Assembly: GCF_021134715.1 (NCBI RefSeq)
Contig: NC_060019.1
Span: 12,352,001-12,416,000, forward strand
Direction: 5' to 3'
From: Daphnia pulex
Taxonomy: Eukaryota; Arthropoda; Branchiopoda; Diplostraca; Daphniidae
Length of the DNA stretch: 64,000 nucleotides
The position numbers were made by a program, and so were the translations under genes. Under the pieces are notes generated by a model that was not told the DNA's origin, did not search any database, and saw only the letters and a program-made list of their open reading frames with translations. Positions 37,062 through 48,834 of the stretch are shown piece after piece (positions within the stretch are counted from its first letter, which is position 1; each line of letters starts with the position of its first letter).

Positions 37062-38808
37062 TGTGGATCGTGTTGTACGAGGTCTGCTGGATTGCCCCTC
37101 CGCCAACTCGGCATCGCGTCGACGCCGAAAGAAATGGGCCGCGTGCGAGCGGGGGAAATTCGACCGATGACAGTCGATCAGCACATTCTCACGCCAATGT
37201 CTGTCGTCGTCAGATTTCAGTTAAGCCCAAAAAAATCTGAAAAGAAAAGAAGACGAGAATATCAATAAACATTTAAGAGCAGCCACACACACAACTTTTG
37301 GGACTCCCTATTTTTCTTGTGTACATCGCCCCATCCATAAAAGATTTTTTTTTTTTTTTTTAAGTTTTCGAAAAAATAAAAGGGGAAGATACATTTGAAA
37401 AAAAAAAAAGACGGAGTCGTAAAGCTTTTCGTTGCGGGTGCGTGCCGGAATGAAGAAGAGTCGAGTGCGCGCGCGCTCGTCAGCCCAAACGCCGAACGGG
37501 CTGGAGGGGCTGCGCTGCTGCTGCTGTTCAGTGTAACAAGTCGACAGCAGGAGCAGCAACAACCGAGAAAAAAAAAGGATAGTATAACTCCTAACCTCCC
37601 TTTAGAAAAATCACGTAAAAAAGAAGAAGGAGGAGGAGGAAGACGGGGAGTCACTTTGAAGTGGGGTCCATTGAGACTCTCGGCTTCAGAAATAATAATA
37701 ATAATAAAAATAAAAAAAGAAGGAGAAGAAGGAAAGCGCCTTTCTGTGAGAGATGTATTGAGCCTGACTGCTGCTGGTCTCTCTCTCTACAACTCCAAAC
37801 CCATCCCAAATAACGATGCGCTGCTGGTAACAGATTCTCGAAAGTCGTCAATGACGCCATAGCAAAACCCAAAAGGGTTCGCCCCAGAAGAAGAAGAAGA
37901 AGAAGTTGTGAGTGGGAACTCTCCAATCCGCTGTCATCTCTTTCCTTCAAACACACAAGTGATGCTGTTACTTTTTTCCTGTCTTGTGGGTCTCCCCCCC
38001 GTTTTTCTTGGTCGCCGGATATATATACGGGACGCCCATAATAAACTCGATTCCGTTACGAGCTGTTGTGTCAAATCGCAGAGAGAAAGTATCGAACGAA
38101 AAATAGAAAGTCCTTACAAAAAAACAAAGAAGAACTTTTGCAGATCGTATTTTTCCCCCAAGAAATATTGCAGAAGTTAAATTTGATTAAATATTTTGAC
38201 TAAAAGAAGAAGAAGCGTCTGCCTTCATCATCAGGTCGGGAGATGAATGAATGAATGATGCAACACACGACGACGGCGACAGATGCTGGGCGCCACCAGG
38301 AACCGGCGATTATTTTATACAACCAGCGGAAGTGTGTCATTAGTTATAGGGCGTCTATAAAAGGATTGACTGCGACCAGAAATCATAAATCGTGTGGGCA
38401 ACTTGAACAGTTTGACCGCAGTTTGACGAAGAGAGGCTGATAAGGAACGACACAGACGCGTCGAGATCAATACTATACATCCATAAGACCGTCGTTTGTT
38501 GTGTGTGTACATAATACCATATGCTATATTTTGCTATCCGTATATATACCAGTGGGGAATTGAGCGCCTCTGGCCGTAGTAGAATTTCCGATTGTTTTCT
38601 CCTTTTTGAATGGCGTGTTGTGTGTTATATGTTTTTTTTTTGGGGGGGGGGATCGAATGTCGAACTTTCACAAATGCTGACCGCCGAAATTCTTATTATT
38701 CTCTCCGGTCCGATAACACAAACAGACGCACACGCAAGGTGCGCGCTTCCTTACCGTTGGGCCAAACTAATAACCGCGCGTACAACGAGGGACGGATAAA
38801 TAACCCGA

Positions 38809-38888
38809 CACGCACGCACACGCACACACACACACACACAACAATTACGGCGCCGCCGAGTGTAGTAGACGCACACACACACACACAC
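38809..38888. repeat. CA dinucleotide repeats
   Basis: Two CA arrays, 38809-38842 (interrupted by CG) and 38871-38888, separated by about 28 nt. Confidence 0.9.
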
Positions 38889-39378
38889 TTTCCCTCGTGA
38901 CAATATCACGCCCGAAGGCGAACGTTGGCAACCGCCAGCACGCACAACTTTGTCGATTTGTTTTTCTCCTTTTTCTCACCTTGGATGAAAATAAAAAATG
39001 TTACAGGAATTTCGCCAGCACTAACACAATTACTACAATTGGCGAGAAAATGGCGACCAGACTCTCATCACGGCCACATGATGATGATGATGGGTCGGGA
39101 TTTGGCGTTGCACACAGTTTCGTCCGCTCTCTCTCATTTTCGCTGCTGCTGCTGGTTCCCTCTTCGGAATAAAACAAAACAAGAGATATGTTTTAATACG
39201 CAAATGAGCAGCTCCTCCCGAAAAAAAAAAACAAAAAAATCAAAAAGGAGGTAGAAGATGAGAAGAGAGAGCGTGATTCAAAGCGGCCCGGCGGGAGGCA
39301 GCTCGGCTCCTCGACTGAAATGCCGAAACAGCCAACCGAACGCACGGAGGTGATGGCGCCGTGTGTTTCTCTCCCGTT

Positions 39379-39530
39379 TCTCTCTCTCTCTCTCTCTATG
39401 TCGAGGCTCCGTCCTATTGACTTTGAATGGATTTTCTCTCTCTCTCTACGTCTCTCCTTTTTTTTTCTTCCCAACGGACCGCCCAGTTTCAAGTCCGTCT
39501 CTTTTTCCCTCTCTCTCTCTTTCCTATTCC
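39379..39530. repeat. CT-rich tracts
   Basis: Three pyrimidine tracts dominated by CT units within 150 bp, just upstream of a TATAAAAG at about 39552. GAGA-type elements of arthropod promoters look like this on the other strand, so a regulatory role is possible. Confidence 0.7.
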
Positions 39531-40607
39531 ACACGAGAGATATTCCGCCCGCTATAAAAGTTCAACGCAGTGGAAACAGCGCACACACACACACGTCTAC
39601 TACACCGGGGGGGTTATATGCTGCGGTAGAGAGCCTATAGGAATAAGGAGGACTCTCTCGCATTTTGAACCATCCGACACACGGCGGGACCGCGGCCGCT
39701 TTCACGCACATTTTTTCGCCAGTATGTTACTAATGCTAAAATAAGGTAATATAGGCTGCTGCTGGCCAACCGACGTCGAGGGGGAGCGACGGGCCGCAAG
39801 TCGTCGTTCAGACACACACACAGTACAAGAAGAGAGAGAGAGTGGGTCGTGCTGGGAAGATGTTATGTACTCAAGGCCGCAACCGTGAGCGTCTCTAACT
39901 GAATCCGAAATCCTTGGCGTGACGCCCGTCTCTTTCGCACCCGTGTGAAATCGCGACCGACCTCTTTTTCTTTCTTTTTTGACAGAAAAATCTAAATTAG
40001 ACGCATAGAGAAGAAAAACAAGTTTCTGTATAGGAGGAATATATATCTGGACGACGTGTCAACACAGCTGTTTTGAGACTCATCCCGCGTGTGGCCAGCC
40101 GCACCAACCAATTACACACACAATGAAAAAGGGGGTTTTCACGTCGACACACGAAAAAACGGTTGCTCTACTTTAAACAGTTGGAAATATAACAACACAG
40201 CAGGTTGATTCGACTGCTGTGTATAAAATAACGTATTCCATCAACTTTCAACAGGTGCTGAAAAAAAAATACGTACGAAATCTGCTGGGCACTTTATTAT
40301 TACGGCATTTATCTGCCTGGCGGCTAGACATTCAAATTGAGTAGCGTTGGGCGCGCGTGTTTGTTTCCCGATTAACTAAAATAAAAATAAAATTCCTTTT
40401 TGTAAATGTGATATAACCAAGGACAGAACCACCTTCCTAATTCGCTCCATCAAGTCGTTTGCGGTGGTTAAAAAAAATTAATTCAAAATAAAAAAAATAA
40501 AAAATATTGAAAAAGAACCAGCAAACTTGTTCGACATATGGAAGAAAAGTGACTTTTCTTCTTTCGAAATGGTTTGAGTTTCTGGCTTTGATTGAATATA
40601 TCGGTCT

Positions 40608-40625
40608 ATATATATATATATATAT
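40608..40625. repeat. TA dinucleotide repeat
   Basis: About nine TA units in non-coding sequence. Confidence 0.9.
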
Positions 40626-42914
40626 TCCGAATGAGAAGAAAAAAAGGGATTGTGTGTGTATGTTCAAAAGAGGTCACTTTCTCAATTTCAAAGGCCGAAA
40701 TAGAATATTTTTTAAGGAGAGAGAGAGACCGCGCGTTTAAAAAAAAAACGTTCGGGGCGCTAGTTCGATTAGTTCTGACAGTCAGTCAAGCAAATGACAT
40801 TCCGTTCATCTTGTATACGTATTATGATTATATAAAAAAGCTGACGTCATCTCGACTCTCGGCTCTCACAACACACTAATACCACGGCACGCGGTACCCC
40901 ATCCAAAGTGATTTTCAGAACCCTACGTATATTGATGTCGATGATGATTGACTTGTTTATACAGTGGAGAGAAATATTTATTTTGACAATGCCGTCAGAT
41001 CAGACCACCCCGCGCGGGCGGCCGATTTTCAAATTGTTGCCCCCATTTGGACACAATAAAGGCCGTGACATCACAGTTCGTGCCTAGTATAAAGTGTCGG
41101 AAAAAAAAAGATTATCAGAGGTGCCGCTTTGAATTGTTTCTGACCCAGTTCAAATGCAAGTGAACCGCGCTCGGCCATTTTATTCGTTTAGGCGCCGCCG
41201 ACTTCAACCGGTTTTATTTTTTCAAATTTCCTTAGGGGGGGAGTCTGTCAGTGGTGCACTTGCAGACGTCAGCTCGTTGAACGATTACACCTGATTGTAG
41301 TTTTGACGTTAAGGGCTTGATTGACTGTTCAGTGTATATCTCTTAACCAACTACTATCTTTTCAATCATTAAAAGTCTGGCGTTTTTCGATCCTTGTTTT
41401 TCCCCCCTACCGATCGATCGTTGTTTGGATTAAAAAAAAAAAACATACACTAATAAAATAGCGACGTAATAGATTGACACGTAACACAAGAAAAAAAAAA
41501 CAGAAAATAAAAAAGATTAGGAAGAAGAATTTGGGACCTTTGTCCTTTTTTAGGCCCAACCGAAAAAAGCCATTGTGAAATTTCCCTTAACATTATCACC
41601 GATTTGTATAAGGGCCTAACAGTGCCTAATAGAAAAGGTCCAGCAGTGCGAGACGAGGTTTTATTTAAATGTCAATATATAATCAAGAGTAAAATACACG
41701 ATTGTATTTGGCGGTAGTATAAGGTCCTTCCTTGTTTCGTTATCCAAGTTCCCAATCAGTGAGGTGAAAAAGTCTAAGCGTGATCGTGGGGGTGATGGTG
41801 GAATAACACACACACCAGGGCGTGACCTTAATAATGTCGTGGTTGCCGATGCGAGACGGACATTAAGACCTGGGAAAAAAGAATTACAAGAAAAAGGAAA
41901 AAAAAGAAAACATTAATATAGAGGTTCCCGTTTCTTCGGGGGGTCGATACAGCATTCCGCGATAATGTATTTAAAGGAAAGAAGAAGAAGAATCAAGAAG
42001 AGGAGGAAAAAAGAAAAGAAATACACGCGGGAGAGTGAGGTAGGGTTTCTTTGGCCCGTTCACGCGTTCATCGACTCATCGGCAACCCCTGAGGGGGTCA
42101 TTCTTTTTTTGGGCTCCCCATCTTTTTGGCCTCGGTCTTTATTATGTACTACACGGCACGTGATTTGCATAGCGACTTGGTAGTGGGTAGCCCTTAAACA
42201 TAATATTTCTCTCTCCCCATATGATTGTTATTGCTCCGGCGACGCGGAGGCCGCTTTGAATTTCGATTGACCGCCACGACGCCGTCTGACCTTTCATGGC
42301 AACCAGTTACATTTTCGTCTCCGGTATCTTCTTCGCTCTCTCTTTAGAAATTACGTCTCTTCTTCTTCTTCAACAGTTTTCCTTGTCCTATAACAGGCCA
42401 GTCTCTCCATCGTCAAAACGATGAATGCCAACAACAACAACAGTAAATTCCTTTTCTATTTTTTGTTTTTAAAAATCCTTGGCGTTTGAAGCCTGGCCGC
42501 TTTTGTTTCTAAAAATTTTTTTAAGTGTAAAATGGTCAAGACACGAAACAAATTTCGCGCGCAATTTAGGTTAATGTTTTTTTTGGGGGTTTTTGTTGGT
42601 GGTTCTTGTGTTCCGTTTATTTATACATTTGATTGAGATGCGTCAAACAGCGGCATTTAAATGTCAGTGTGGCACGGCAGACAAAAAACAAGGGAAAATG
42701 CCGGGGATAAACATACGGTACCAAGACAAAATAATTGGGGCTGCGTGATGGTGAGCCCAATCAATTAATATAAATCACTGACTCGACTATCGCGTTCTAT
42801 GGCGTGCGAGCACTACCGACGAGGAATTTGAGGATGAATAGAATCAAGTCTGGGAGGGAGAAAAAAAGGGAACAACTCAAGAAAATGTCTAGCTAAATTG
42901 TGATCTTTAATTGG

Positions 42915-43802
42915 CTATTGGTATTGCTGGTTTCCGAACGGAGGCGAAGAATTCATGGGTTCTTCTGTTGGAGGTCCCATTGGTCGGAACTGATCAGCTG
43001 TCATGCGCGTAAACATAATTCCCATGCCTTCAATCAAGGCCAAAATCAAACCGCCAACAACTGCACTGCCAATCATGGCACCTGCACCATCTGCGAAACA
43101 CAAAATTTAATTGACAAAGGTTCATTAGTTTGTTGGTTGAAAAGTTGTTAAAAACAGAATCTTGATTTTACTTCTAGCGGCAAGGATACCACCAGTGGCA
43201 AATCCACTGATGATTGAGTTCCAGGGATCCTCTTTTTGACGGAAGTACACTAGTGTGCAATCAATGGTGGAAAACATTCCACCCCAAACTGCGAAATTTC
43301 CACCAATAATTGGTGCTCGTTCTTTGATGGCAATTATACTGCCAAATGCTCGCCTCTGGAAACCCTGTACATTTGCAATTCAAAATGAAGATGAGTAAGA
43401 CAAATACTTTTACAAATGAAACAAACATGTCAACTCACACTTGGGGCATTTCTGAAACCTTTGATGCTTTGGAAGACAGATCCGCCAATAGCTCCCATAG
43501 TGAAGGCTCCACCACAGTCATCAACAATTCGCCAAGGGCTGAAAAATTTGGTAAAAAAACAAATAAAAACACAGTTAAGAACAAAATTCAAAAGTAAATA
43601 TTCGTGGTCAGAGTATGACAACACAATGGGACGAATTGCACTACAACGTAAGATTCACACGCTGCTTCAACTTCGTCTCACTACCGGCAACGAAATGCTT
43701 AGATTAACCAAAAACTGTCATATTTTCACAGGATTTTTTCACTAATCTACTTCAAAGTAAACACAAAACTTATATTCACCAAGGTTCTCTTTGGTACTCC
43801 AT
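42915..43802 (-). CDS. Tim17: Mitochondrial import inner membrane translocase subunit Tim17
   Basis: Four exons: 43802-43780, 43538-43439, 43364-43172 and 43090-42915, giving 163 residues. [76 protein letters not shown] and [20 protein letters not shown] are all hallmark Tim17 blocks, covering four glycine-rich membrane helices. Tim17 forms the TIM23 presequence translocase in the mitochondrial inner membrane with Tim23 and Tim44. The conserved cysteines are present (Cys8 and the one in TIDC). The C-terminal tail ([20 protein letters not shown]) is hydrophilic and close in length to human TIMM17A/B. The start at 43802 is the only ATG giving the conserved N-terminus. No sign of damage. Confidence 0.96.
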
Positions 43803-44396
43803 GGTTTAATTTAATTGATTTCTGCGACTTGAAAAATTTCAGCACAGAAAATGAGGAAGAACGACTGAAAAGGAAGAACGTCGTCTGCTAGATTTCCATT
43901 CTAATGCACACGTGCTGTTGCCTGATCACTGGCTTCAATCGATTGCGTCATTTCCCATTTGTTTTCTCCCTTAGTCCCTTTGAGACTTGATGTATTCTTA
44001 CTGCTTTAATTATGTCTAGATAAATCTATGTTCTTTCAAGACCCTTCAAGAACCGAATTCTTAATTTTCAGATTTGATTGTCTAGTCATAGAAGTTAGGT
44101 ATGGTTATGGTTACGTCAGAGTTTTAAAGTTGGGATGGTCGAACCTACTCCATCTAGCGACTGCTAGTAATAGATGAATATATTACATCTGCATCCCCTC
44201 AACATAATCCGATTCTGCAATTTGTATATTCAATTATGCTGTTTCGAAAAAAACTTCTATCGGATATTCGACTTTCGGTTACGGACCCACTGATGTATTA
44301 TTCCACAAAAACACACAAAGAATTGCAAATAAGCATCAAGTCAAATCAAGTTTTAAATAAACAAAAAGTTTTGTATTGCACTTATAATCAGGGGAG
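43803..44396. other. Spacer between Tim17 and the Gly-rich membrane protein gene
   Basis: About 590 nt holding the Tim17 upstream region and the 3' UTR of the next minus-strand gene. No gene seen. Confidence 0.6.
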
Positions 44397-45107
44397 TTAC
44401 TTCTTGACTTTAAGGGATCCACATTGAAACTGTTCGCATTTTTGTACTTTGGTGAGGACGTGGTAGGAATCTTTGAGCTTTTCAGGAACATAATCCTCGA
44501 CAGCTTTGGTTACCGTTTGAATTGTTTTGGAGAAGGAGCGGGACAAGGATCCAACTTCACACAGGAGACGCTGGATGCATTCCTGCGAGTTGATTGCGGC
44601 GTAAACAACTTGGGTCAGTCGTTCGACTTGGGCGATGCTCATCGCTGGAACAGCGGTGGAAATGTTCTTGTTCTTCTCCACTTGACGACGCTTGCGATCC
44701 TGGCTGTCTTGATTTAATTTGTTGTATTCGTTTTCATCTTGGTAGTCGTTTCCGTAGGCGCTGTCGTCGTAGTAAGGAGTTGTTTCGTAGATGTCAGTGT
44801 CGTTTGAAGCTAAAGGAAGCGGTCGTCTGCCTCCACCACCTCCTCCGCCACCTCCTCCCAGTACAACAACAACCACTGCAATGATGGGAAGTAAAACGGG
44901 AAGAACGAATATGAGTGGCAACGCCAAGAACTTGGTGACCAGACCACCGCCACCTCCTCCACCGGCGGAAGGAGGATCGCCGGGGATGACCAACGGAGTC
45001 AAAGGGATCGGAGCATATTCGTCACCATAAGACGGAGTTGTGTAATAAGATGGGGGAGCGTAAGATGGGGGAGGGACTGCATAAGGCATCGGGGCGTAGG
45101 AAGCCAT
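44397..45107 (-). CDS. Gly-rich arthropod membrane/secreted protein, function unknown
   Basis: A single coding exon, 236 residues, starting at ATG 45107 directly after an acceptor (TTTTGTAATAG). The N-terminus is Pro/Tyr-rich (MASYAPMPYAVPPPSYAPPS). A hydrophobic segment (FLALPLIFVLPVLLPIIAVV, about residues 59-82) is bracketed by 7-Gly and 10-Gly runs, then comes an acidic Tyr-rich spacer. DRKRRQ resembles a furin cleavage site. The C-terminal domain has paired cysteines (QECIQRLLCEVGSLS and KCEQFQCGS), a layout like small Cys domains of the DM4/DM12 type, though that match is weak. It may be a cuticle- or membrane-associated protein found mainly in arthropods; no specific function can be assigned. 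Confidence 0.75.
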   Translation of the reverse strand: MASYAPMPYAVPPPSYAPPSYYTTPSYGDEYAPIPLTPLVIPGDPPSAGGGGGGGLVTKFLALPLIFVLPVLLPIIAVVVVVLGGGGGGGGGGRRPLPLASNDTDIYETTPYYDDSAYGNDYQDENEYNKLNQDSQDRKRRQVEKNKNISTAVPAMSIAQVERLTQVVYAAINSQECIQRLLCEVGSLSRSFSKTIQTVTKAVEDYVPEKLKDSYHVLTKVQKCEQFQCGSLKVKK

Positions 45108-45213
45108 CTATTACAAAAAGAGAAATAAAAAATAATGATATCATCTTATCTGTTTTTAACTTTGGTACTTTACAAATTAAATTAAATGCTATTGAATAAA
45201 ATCTTAGTATCTT

Positions 45214-45302
45214 ACTATTGAGTTTGCTGATGAGTGGATATCTTTTCTGTGGAAGATGAACTGATTGTGGTGTCGATTGGACATTCGCCGTCGTCTTATA
45301 TA
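45214..45302 (-). promoter_or_regulatory. TATA promoter and 5' UTR exon of the Gly-rich protein gene
   Basis: On the minus strand TATATAAG (45302-45295) is followed about 35 nt later by an initiator-like TCAGTT (about 45264-45259). A short untranslated exon then runs to a GTAAGA donor near 45215. The intron ends immediately before the ATG at 45107. TSS is inferred. Confidence 0.6.
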
Positions 45303-46130
45303 GCGCGGCTCCACGAATTTGCGAACGCTATTAGACAATTTCGTCATTAACCTTAACGTCTACCTGGAAAGAAGCTATTAGGAGGAGCAGGCGATTAAGT
45401 AAGGAGGGGGAGCGAGACTATTAACATATCTTTTTACACTTTTTCCGTTTTTTCTCAAAATCAATCGAGTTAATGACCAAATCGAGTCTGTGACCAGAGT
45501 GGCAGATTCACTAAAATCCATCATTCATTACACAAAAATTTCGTTATTTTTTATAATTAATCTTTTATTTAAGATTTGTTGAAATTGCTGGTGAAACATT
45601 GTTATTCAAGGGGTTTGTCGACTAACGTCCAAACCTCTAGGGTCCAATCGACAAAATCCGCCGCTGCAGAAGATTGCCTACTCAAAAGCGCCAGGTGTCC
45701 GCGGCGGATTTTGTCGGTAACTAATAACTAAGAGGGTGTCACGGTCAGATTTCTCGGATAGTCCGTCTTGCTAAATTCATTTCTTAGAATACAGTTAGTC
45801 ATAATTTAGTCTAGTCATCAGTTAGTCTTTGAGGTCATAAATTATTCTTTAATCCACTACTCTGCTCTGGACCTCTGGTATTGCATTGGCATTTAGTTGA
45901 GCAGGGTAGGGATACGAGCGCTAGTTACCAGTCTCTGGATGGAGTCGGTTGGCCTTAAACTTATGAGGACGGTGCTTAACCGTCCGTGTTCGCCTGCTAA
46001 AATATTTTCGCCAATCATCACGGTAGTCGTATTACATATCCTAAGTGAAAGGAACACGAACGAAAAAACTCGACACGTGTGTCAACATTTTACTGGTCCT
46101 GTCACTTTTATTCCGTCGATTTGCTAAAGG
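45303..46130. promoter_or_regulatory. Divergent intergenic region with a 16-bp inverted repeat
   Basis: This separates the minus-strand Gly-rich protein gene from plus-strand SGT. CGACAAAATCCGCCGC at 45649-45664 is perfectly repeated in reverse complement at 45701-45716. A possible untranslated SGT exon ends at about 46130 (CTAAAG before GTATTG), splicing to an acceptor (TCTTTCAG) at 46203 just before the ATG. Confidence 0.5.
45649..45716. repeat. 16-bp perfect inverted repeat (hairpin, 36-nt loop)
   Basis: GC-rich arms 45649-45664 and 45701-45716 can form a 16-bp stem. It could be a cruciform, a transcription-factor site pair or a remnant of a transposon end. Confidence 0.75.
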
Positions 46131-46204
46131 TATTGCCAAGTGTCAATACTCCTGTGAAGAATCAAAATCTAAAGGTATCAGTTTTGATCCAAACATCTTT
46201 CAGA

Positions 46205-47727
46205 ATGTCCTCTGTAAAGCGGCTAGCTCTGGCGATCGTGCAATTTCTAGCTGAGCAAAAACAATACGGAAACTTGTCACCTGACGCTCAGGTAGATTTA
46301 ACACCAAATTTTCATGTTCTTATATTTTTAAATGTTTGACTATTGTACAATCTATATGCAGGAAAGTTTAGAGGTTGCTGTGCAGTGTTTAGAAACTGCT
46401 TTTGAACTGACACCTGAAGACGCAACATCTCTAAGTGTCTCCAAATCTTTGCTCGATATTTTTCATGATGCTGTTGCTTCTGAAGTGAGTTTTATATTTT
46501 AAATACTCCAATCTAACATGATTTATTATCAAGTCTCTTGTTTGACTTCAGATACCAACCTTTCCTGCTGAAGTACCCGAAGACATCAAACTTCAAGCTG
46601 AAAAACTAAAAAATGAAGGAAACAATCTGATGAAATCTGAGCAATTTACTGAAGCTCTGGTGTGCTATTCAAAGTAAGCTCTCAATATCTGTAATGTATT
46701 TTGATGTTAAATTAATGCTTTGTTTTTAGGGCCATTGAGTTGGATGGGAGAAATGCAGTCTATTTCTGCAACAGAGCTGCAGCACATAGTAAGCTCAATC
46801 AGCATCAGTCTGCCATTGATGATTGTAAAAAAGCAATTACTATTGATCCTCTCTACAGCAAAGCTTATGGCCGAATGGGGTAATCCACTTTTCTGTTTCA
46901 CTCAACATTGACTAATTTTTACTAATTGTGCTCAATCTATTAACATTTAAACATTCTTCTTTATGTTTAGCTTGGCTCATGCAAGTCTCAATCAACATGG
47001 TGATGCTGTTAGGTGCTATGAACGTGCTGTTCAACTGGAGCCAGAGAATGAAAGCTACCAAAGTAATCTTCAAATCGCCGAAGAAAAGCTTAAACAGACT
47101 GGCGGAGCTGAACGTCTTCCCGGCATGGGTCCTGGTATGGGTATCCCAGGGCTTGATGTGGGAGCTATGCTCAACAATCCAGGTAGATTGTGTGTTAAAT
47201 GTTTTAAACTTTGTAGCTCATTGAGCTAAATTTTTAATATTTTTTTTTTTTTAGGTTTGATGTCTATGGCCCAGCAAATGTTAAGCAATCCAAATATGCA
47301 GCAACTGTAAGTTTCTCTTTTGCCGTGATTTTTTTTAAGAAAATATATCTTGACGTGACTTCAACTGATATTTTAAATTAAATACTACGTATTCATATTT
47401 ATGTCAAAAATTGCATTGTTTATTATTTTATTTTATTTCATTTATTTTTAGGATGAATCAAATGATGACTGGGTCTGCACAAGGAGGTGGTGGGCTGGAA
47501 TCGCTGCTTCAAGTGTAAGATACACATTTAGACAAATTGAGATGAATGTATTCTGATCGGCCGACATATTTTTCCTTCTTCTTGGCAGTGGACAGCAGTT
47601 GGCTCATCAGATGCAGGCAACCAATCCCGAATTGGTCGAGCAACTGAGGAGGCAGATGGGCGGACCTGGAGGTGGACCCAATCCGTTTGACCCGTCCTCT
47701 GAACCGGAGGCCAAGGATCCTCAGTAA
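46205..47727 (+). CDS. SGTA: Small glutamine-rich TPR co-chaperone (SGTA/SGTB)
   Basis: Eight exons: 46205-46291, 46362-46484, 46552-46673, 46730-46879, 46971-47182, 47255-47306, 47452-47514 and 47589-47727, giving 315 residues (human SGTA 313). The N-terminal homodimerisation domain ([33 protein letters not shown]) binds Ubl4/Get5 in the tail-anchored protein pathway. Three TPRs follow (about 85-200): [40 protein letters not shown] and [20 protein letters not shown]. These bind the C-termini of Hsp70/Hsp90. The C-terminal Met/Gln/Gly region ([43 protein letters not shown]) recognises exposed hydrophobic segments. All exon phases fit. It is cytosolic and sorts hydrophobic clients between GET insertion and BAG6-linked degradation. 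Confidence 0.96.
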
Positions 47728-48834
47728 AATTCAGTACCTCAGTTCTAACAACTGGATGGCCCAGTTTATTGCTAGGATATCCCCCCCCCCCTAACTCAAC
47801 CCTTCTTCACTATGTTTCATCTCCATTTTTCATTGTTTTTTTTTATATCACTGCAACCTGTCGGTAGTATCATACAGTGAAGCACGTAATAGTAATATGT
47901 ATTCAACGATTCCTGCTTCAAATGCATACGAATGTGTACGAATTGATGAGAAACGCAGGCGGTAATGAGTAAAAAGAAAAAATGGAGCATCACATATTCT
48001 GCGTTTCATACCAATATTTGCTCGAAATCGAGATTAAAATTACCATTACATTAGTCGACGGCAATTCAGCGGGAATAGATTAAAGCATTTGAATTCTGAC
48101 AATAATCGGTCGAAACATTCTTAATCGGTTTCACACTGCAGGGCCGTTAGTTTTTTTACAGTTCAAGAAAACAATTTTTCCACTGATTCAACTTTTTGCC
48201 AGAGATGGAAAGAGCAAATAAATTGTTTTTTATTGTGCATGTTATAAACTATGTAGTGGCCGAAGCAATTAAGTATCATAGATTTTTAGAAATGCCTTAA
48301 TTCAAGTTCAAAACTTCCAACTATTCAGGTAATTGATATTCTTTCTTGTTAATATCATGTTAATATCAGATTAAGATTTTGTTTATAGGGCGAATGAACA
48401 GGTTCTGACTGTTTCAACTTGTTACAAAGGTAAAAATTCTTAAAAAAAAAACCCAAAAACGGGTTGGTTGTTAGTTTGACAAGTTTTTTTTTTCTTTTTT
48501 AAATTAGATAACATTAAAGATAGTGTGTATTGTTTTCCTTCATCCGCGTACAAAGAGATGAATACGTGCAACATGGAAACGTGACGAAAATGAAGTGAAA
48601 CACGTTCAAACATTGACGATATCAAGATGGTGATATCTGACATGAAATAACGAGATTTTTTGGTTTCAGGTTTACCAGTAATGAGTATTAGTGGGGAGGT
48701 GGGGTTAGGGGGGGGGGAGGGATGAATATCGTGTTATCGAAACGGGGGCTCTTTATTTTCGTCAAAAATAAATCCTCCCTATATATATATATAACGTTGA
48801 GATCATACATCGAAAATGTGTAATTCTATTTCTC
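47728..48834. other. Convergent 3' region of SGT and the GPCR gene
   Basis: About 1.1 kb without coding exons. Possible SGT poly(A) signal AATAAA at 48217-48222. C and G tracts lie near 47780 and 48706, and a TA repeat near 48781. Confidence 0.55.

Larger units (their letters stand above)
36773..42914. other. Gene-poor, microsatellite-rich region
   Basis: About 6.1 kb with no supportable coding exon. It contains a GTT repeat (37035-37061), CA repeats (38809-38842, 38871-38888), CT tracts (39379-39530), a TA repeat (40608-40625) and many A runs. TATAAAAG words at about 38357 and 39552 (+) sit in promoter-like contexts without an attached gene. Upstream regulatory sequence of the coiled-coil gene is a likely content. 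Confidence 0.5.

Noticed and set aside
38897-39744. Several open frames of about 90-110 codons in CT/CA-rich DNA
   Set aside because: They translate simple repeats (Ser/Leu or Thr/His runs).
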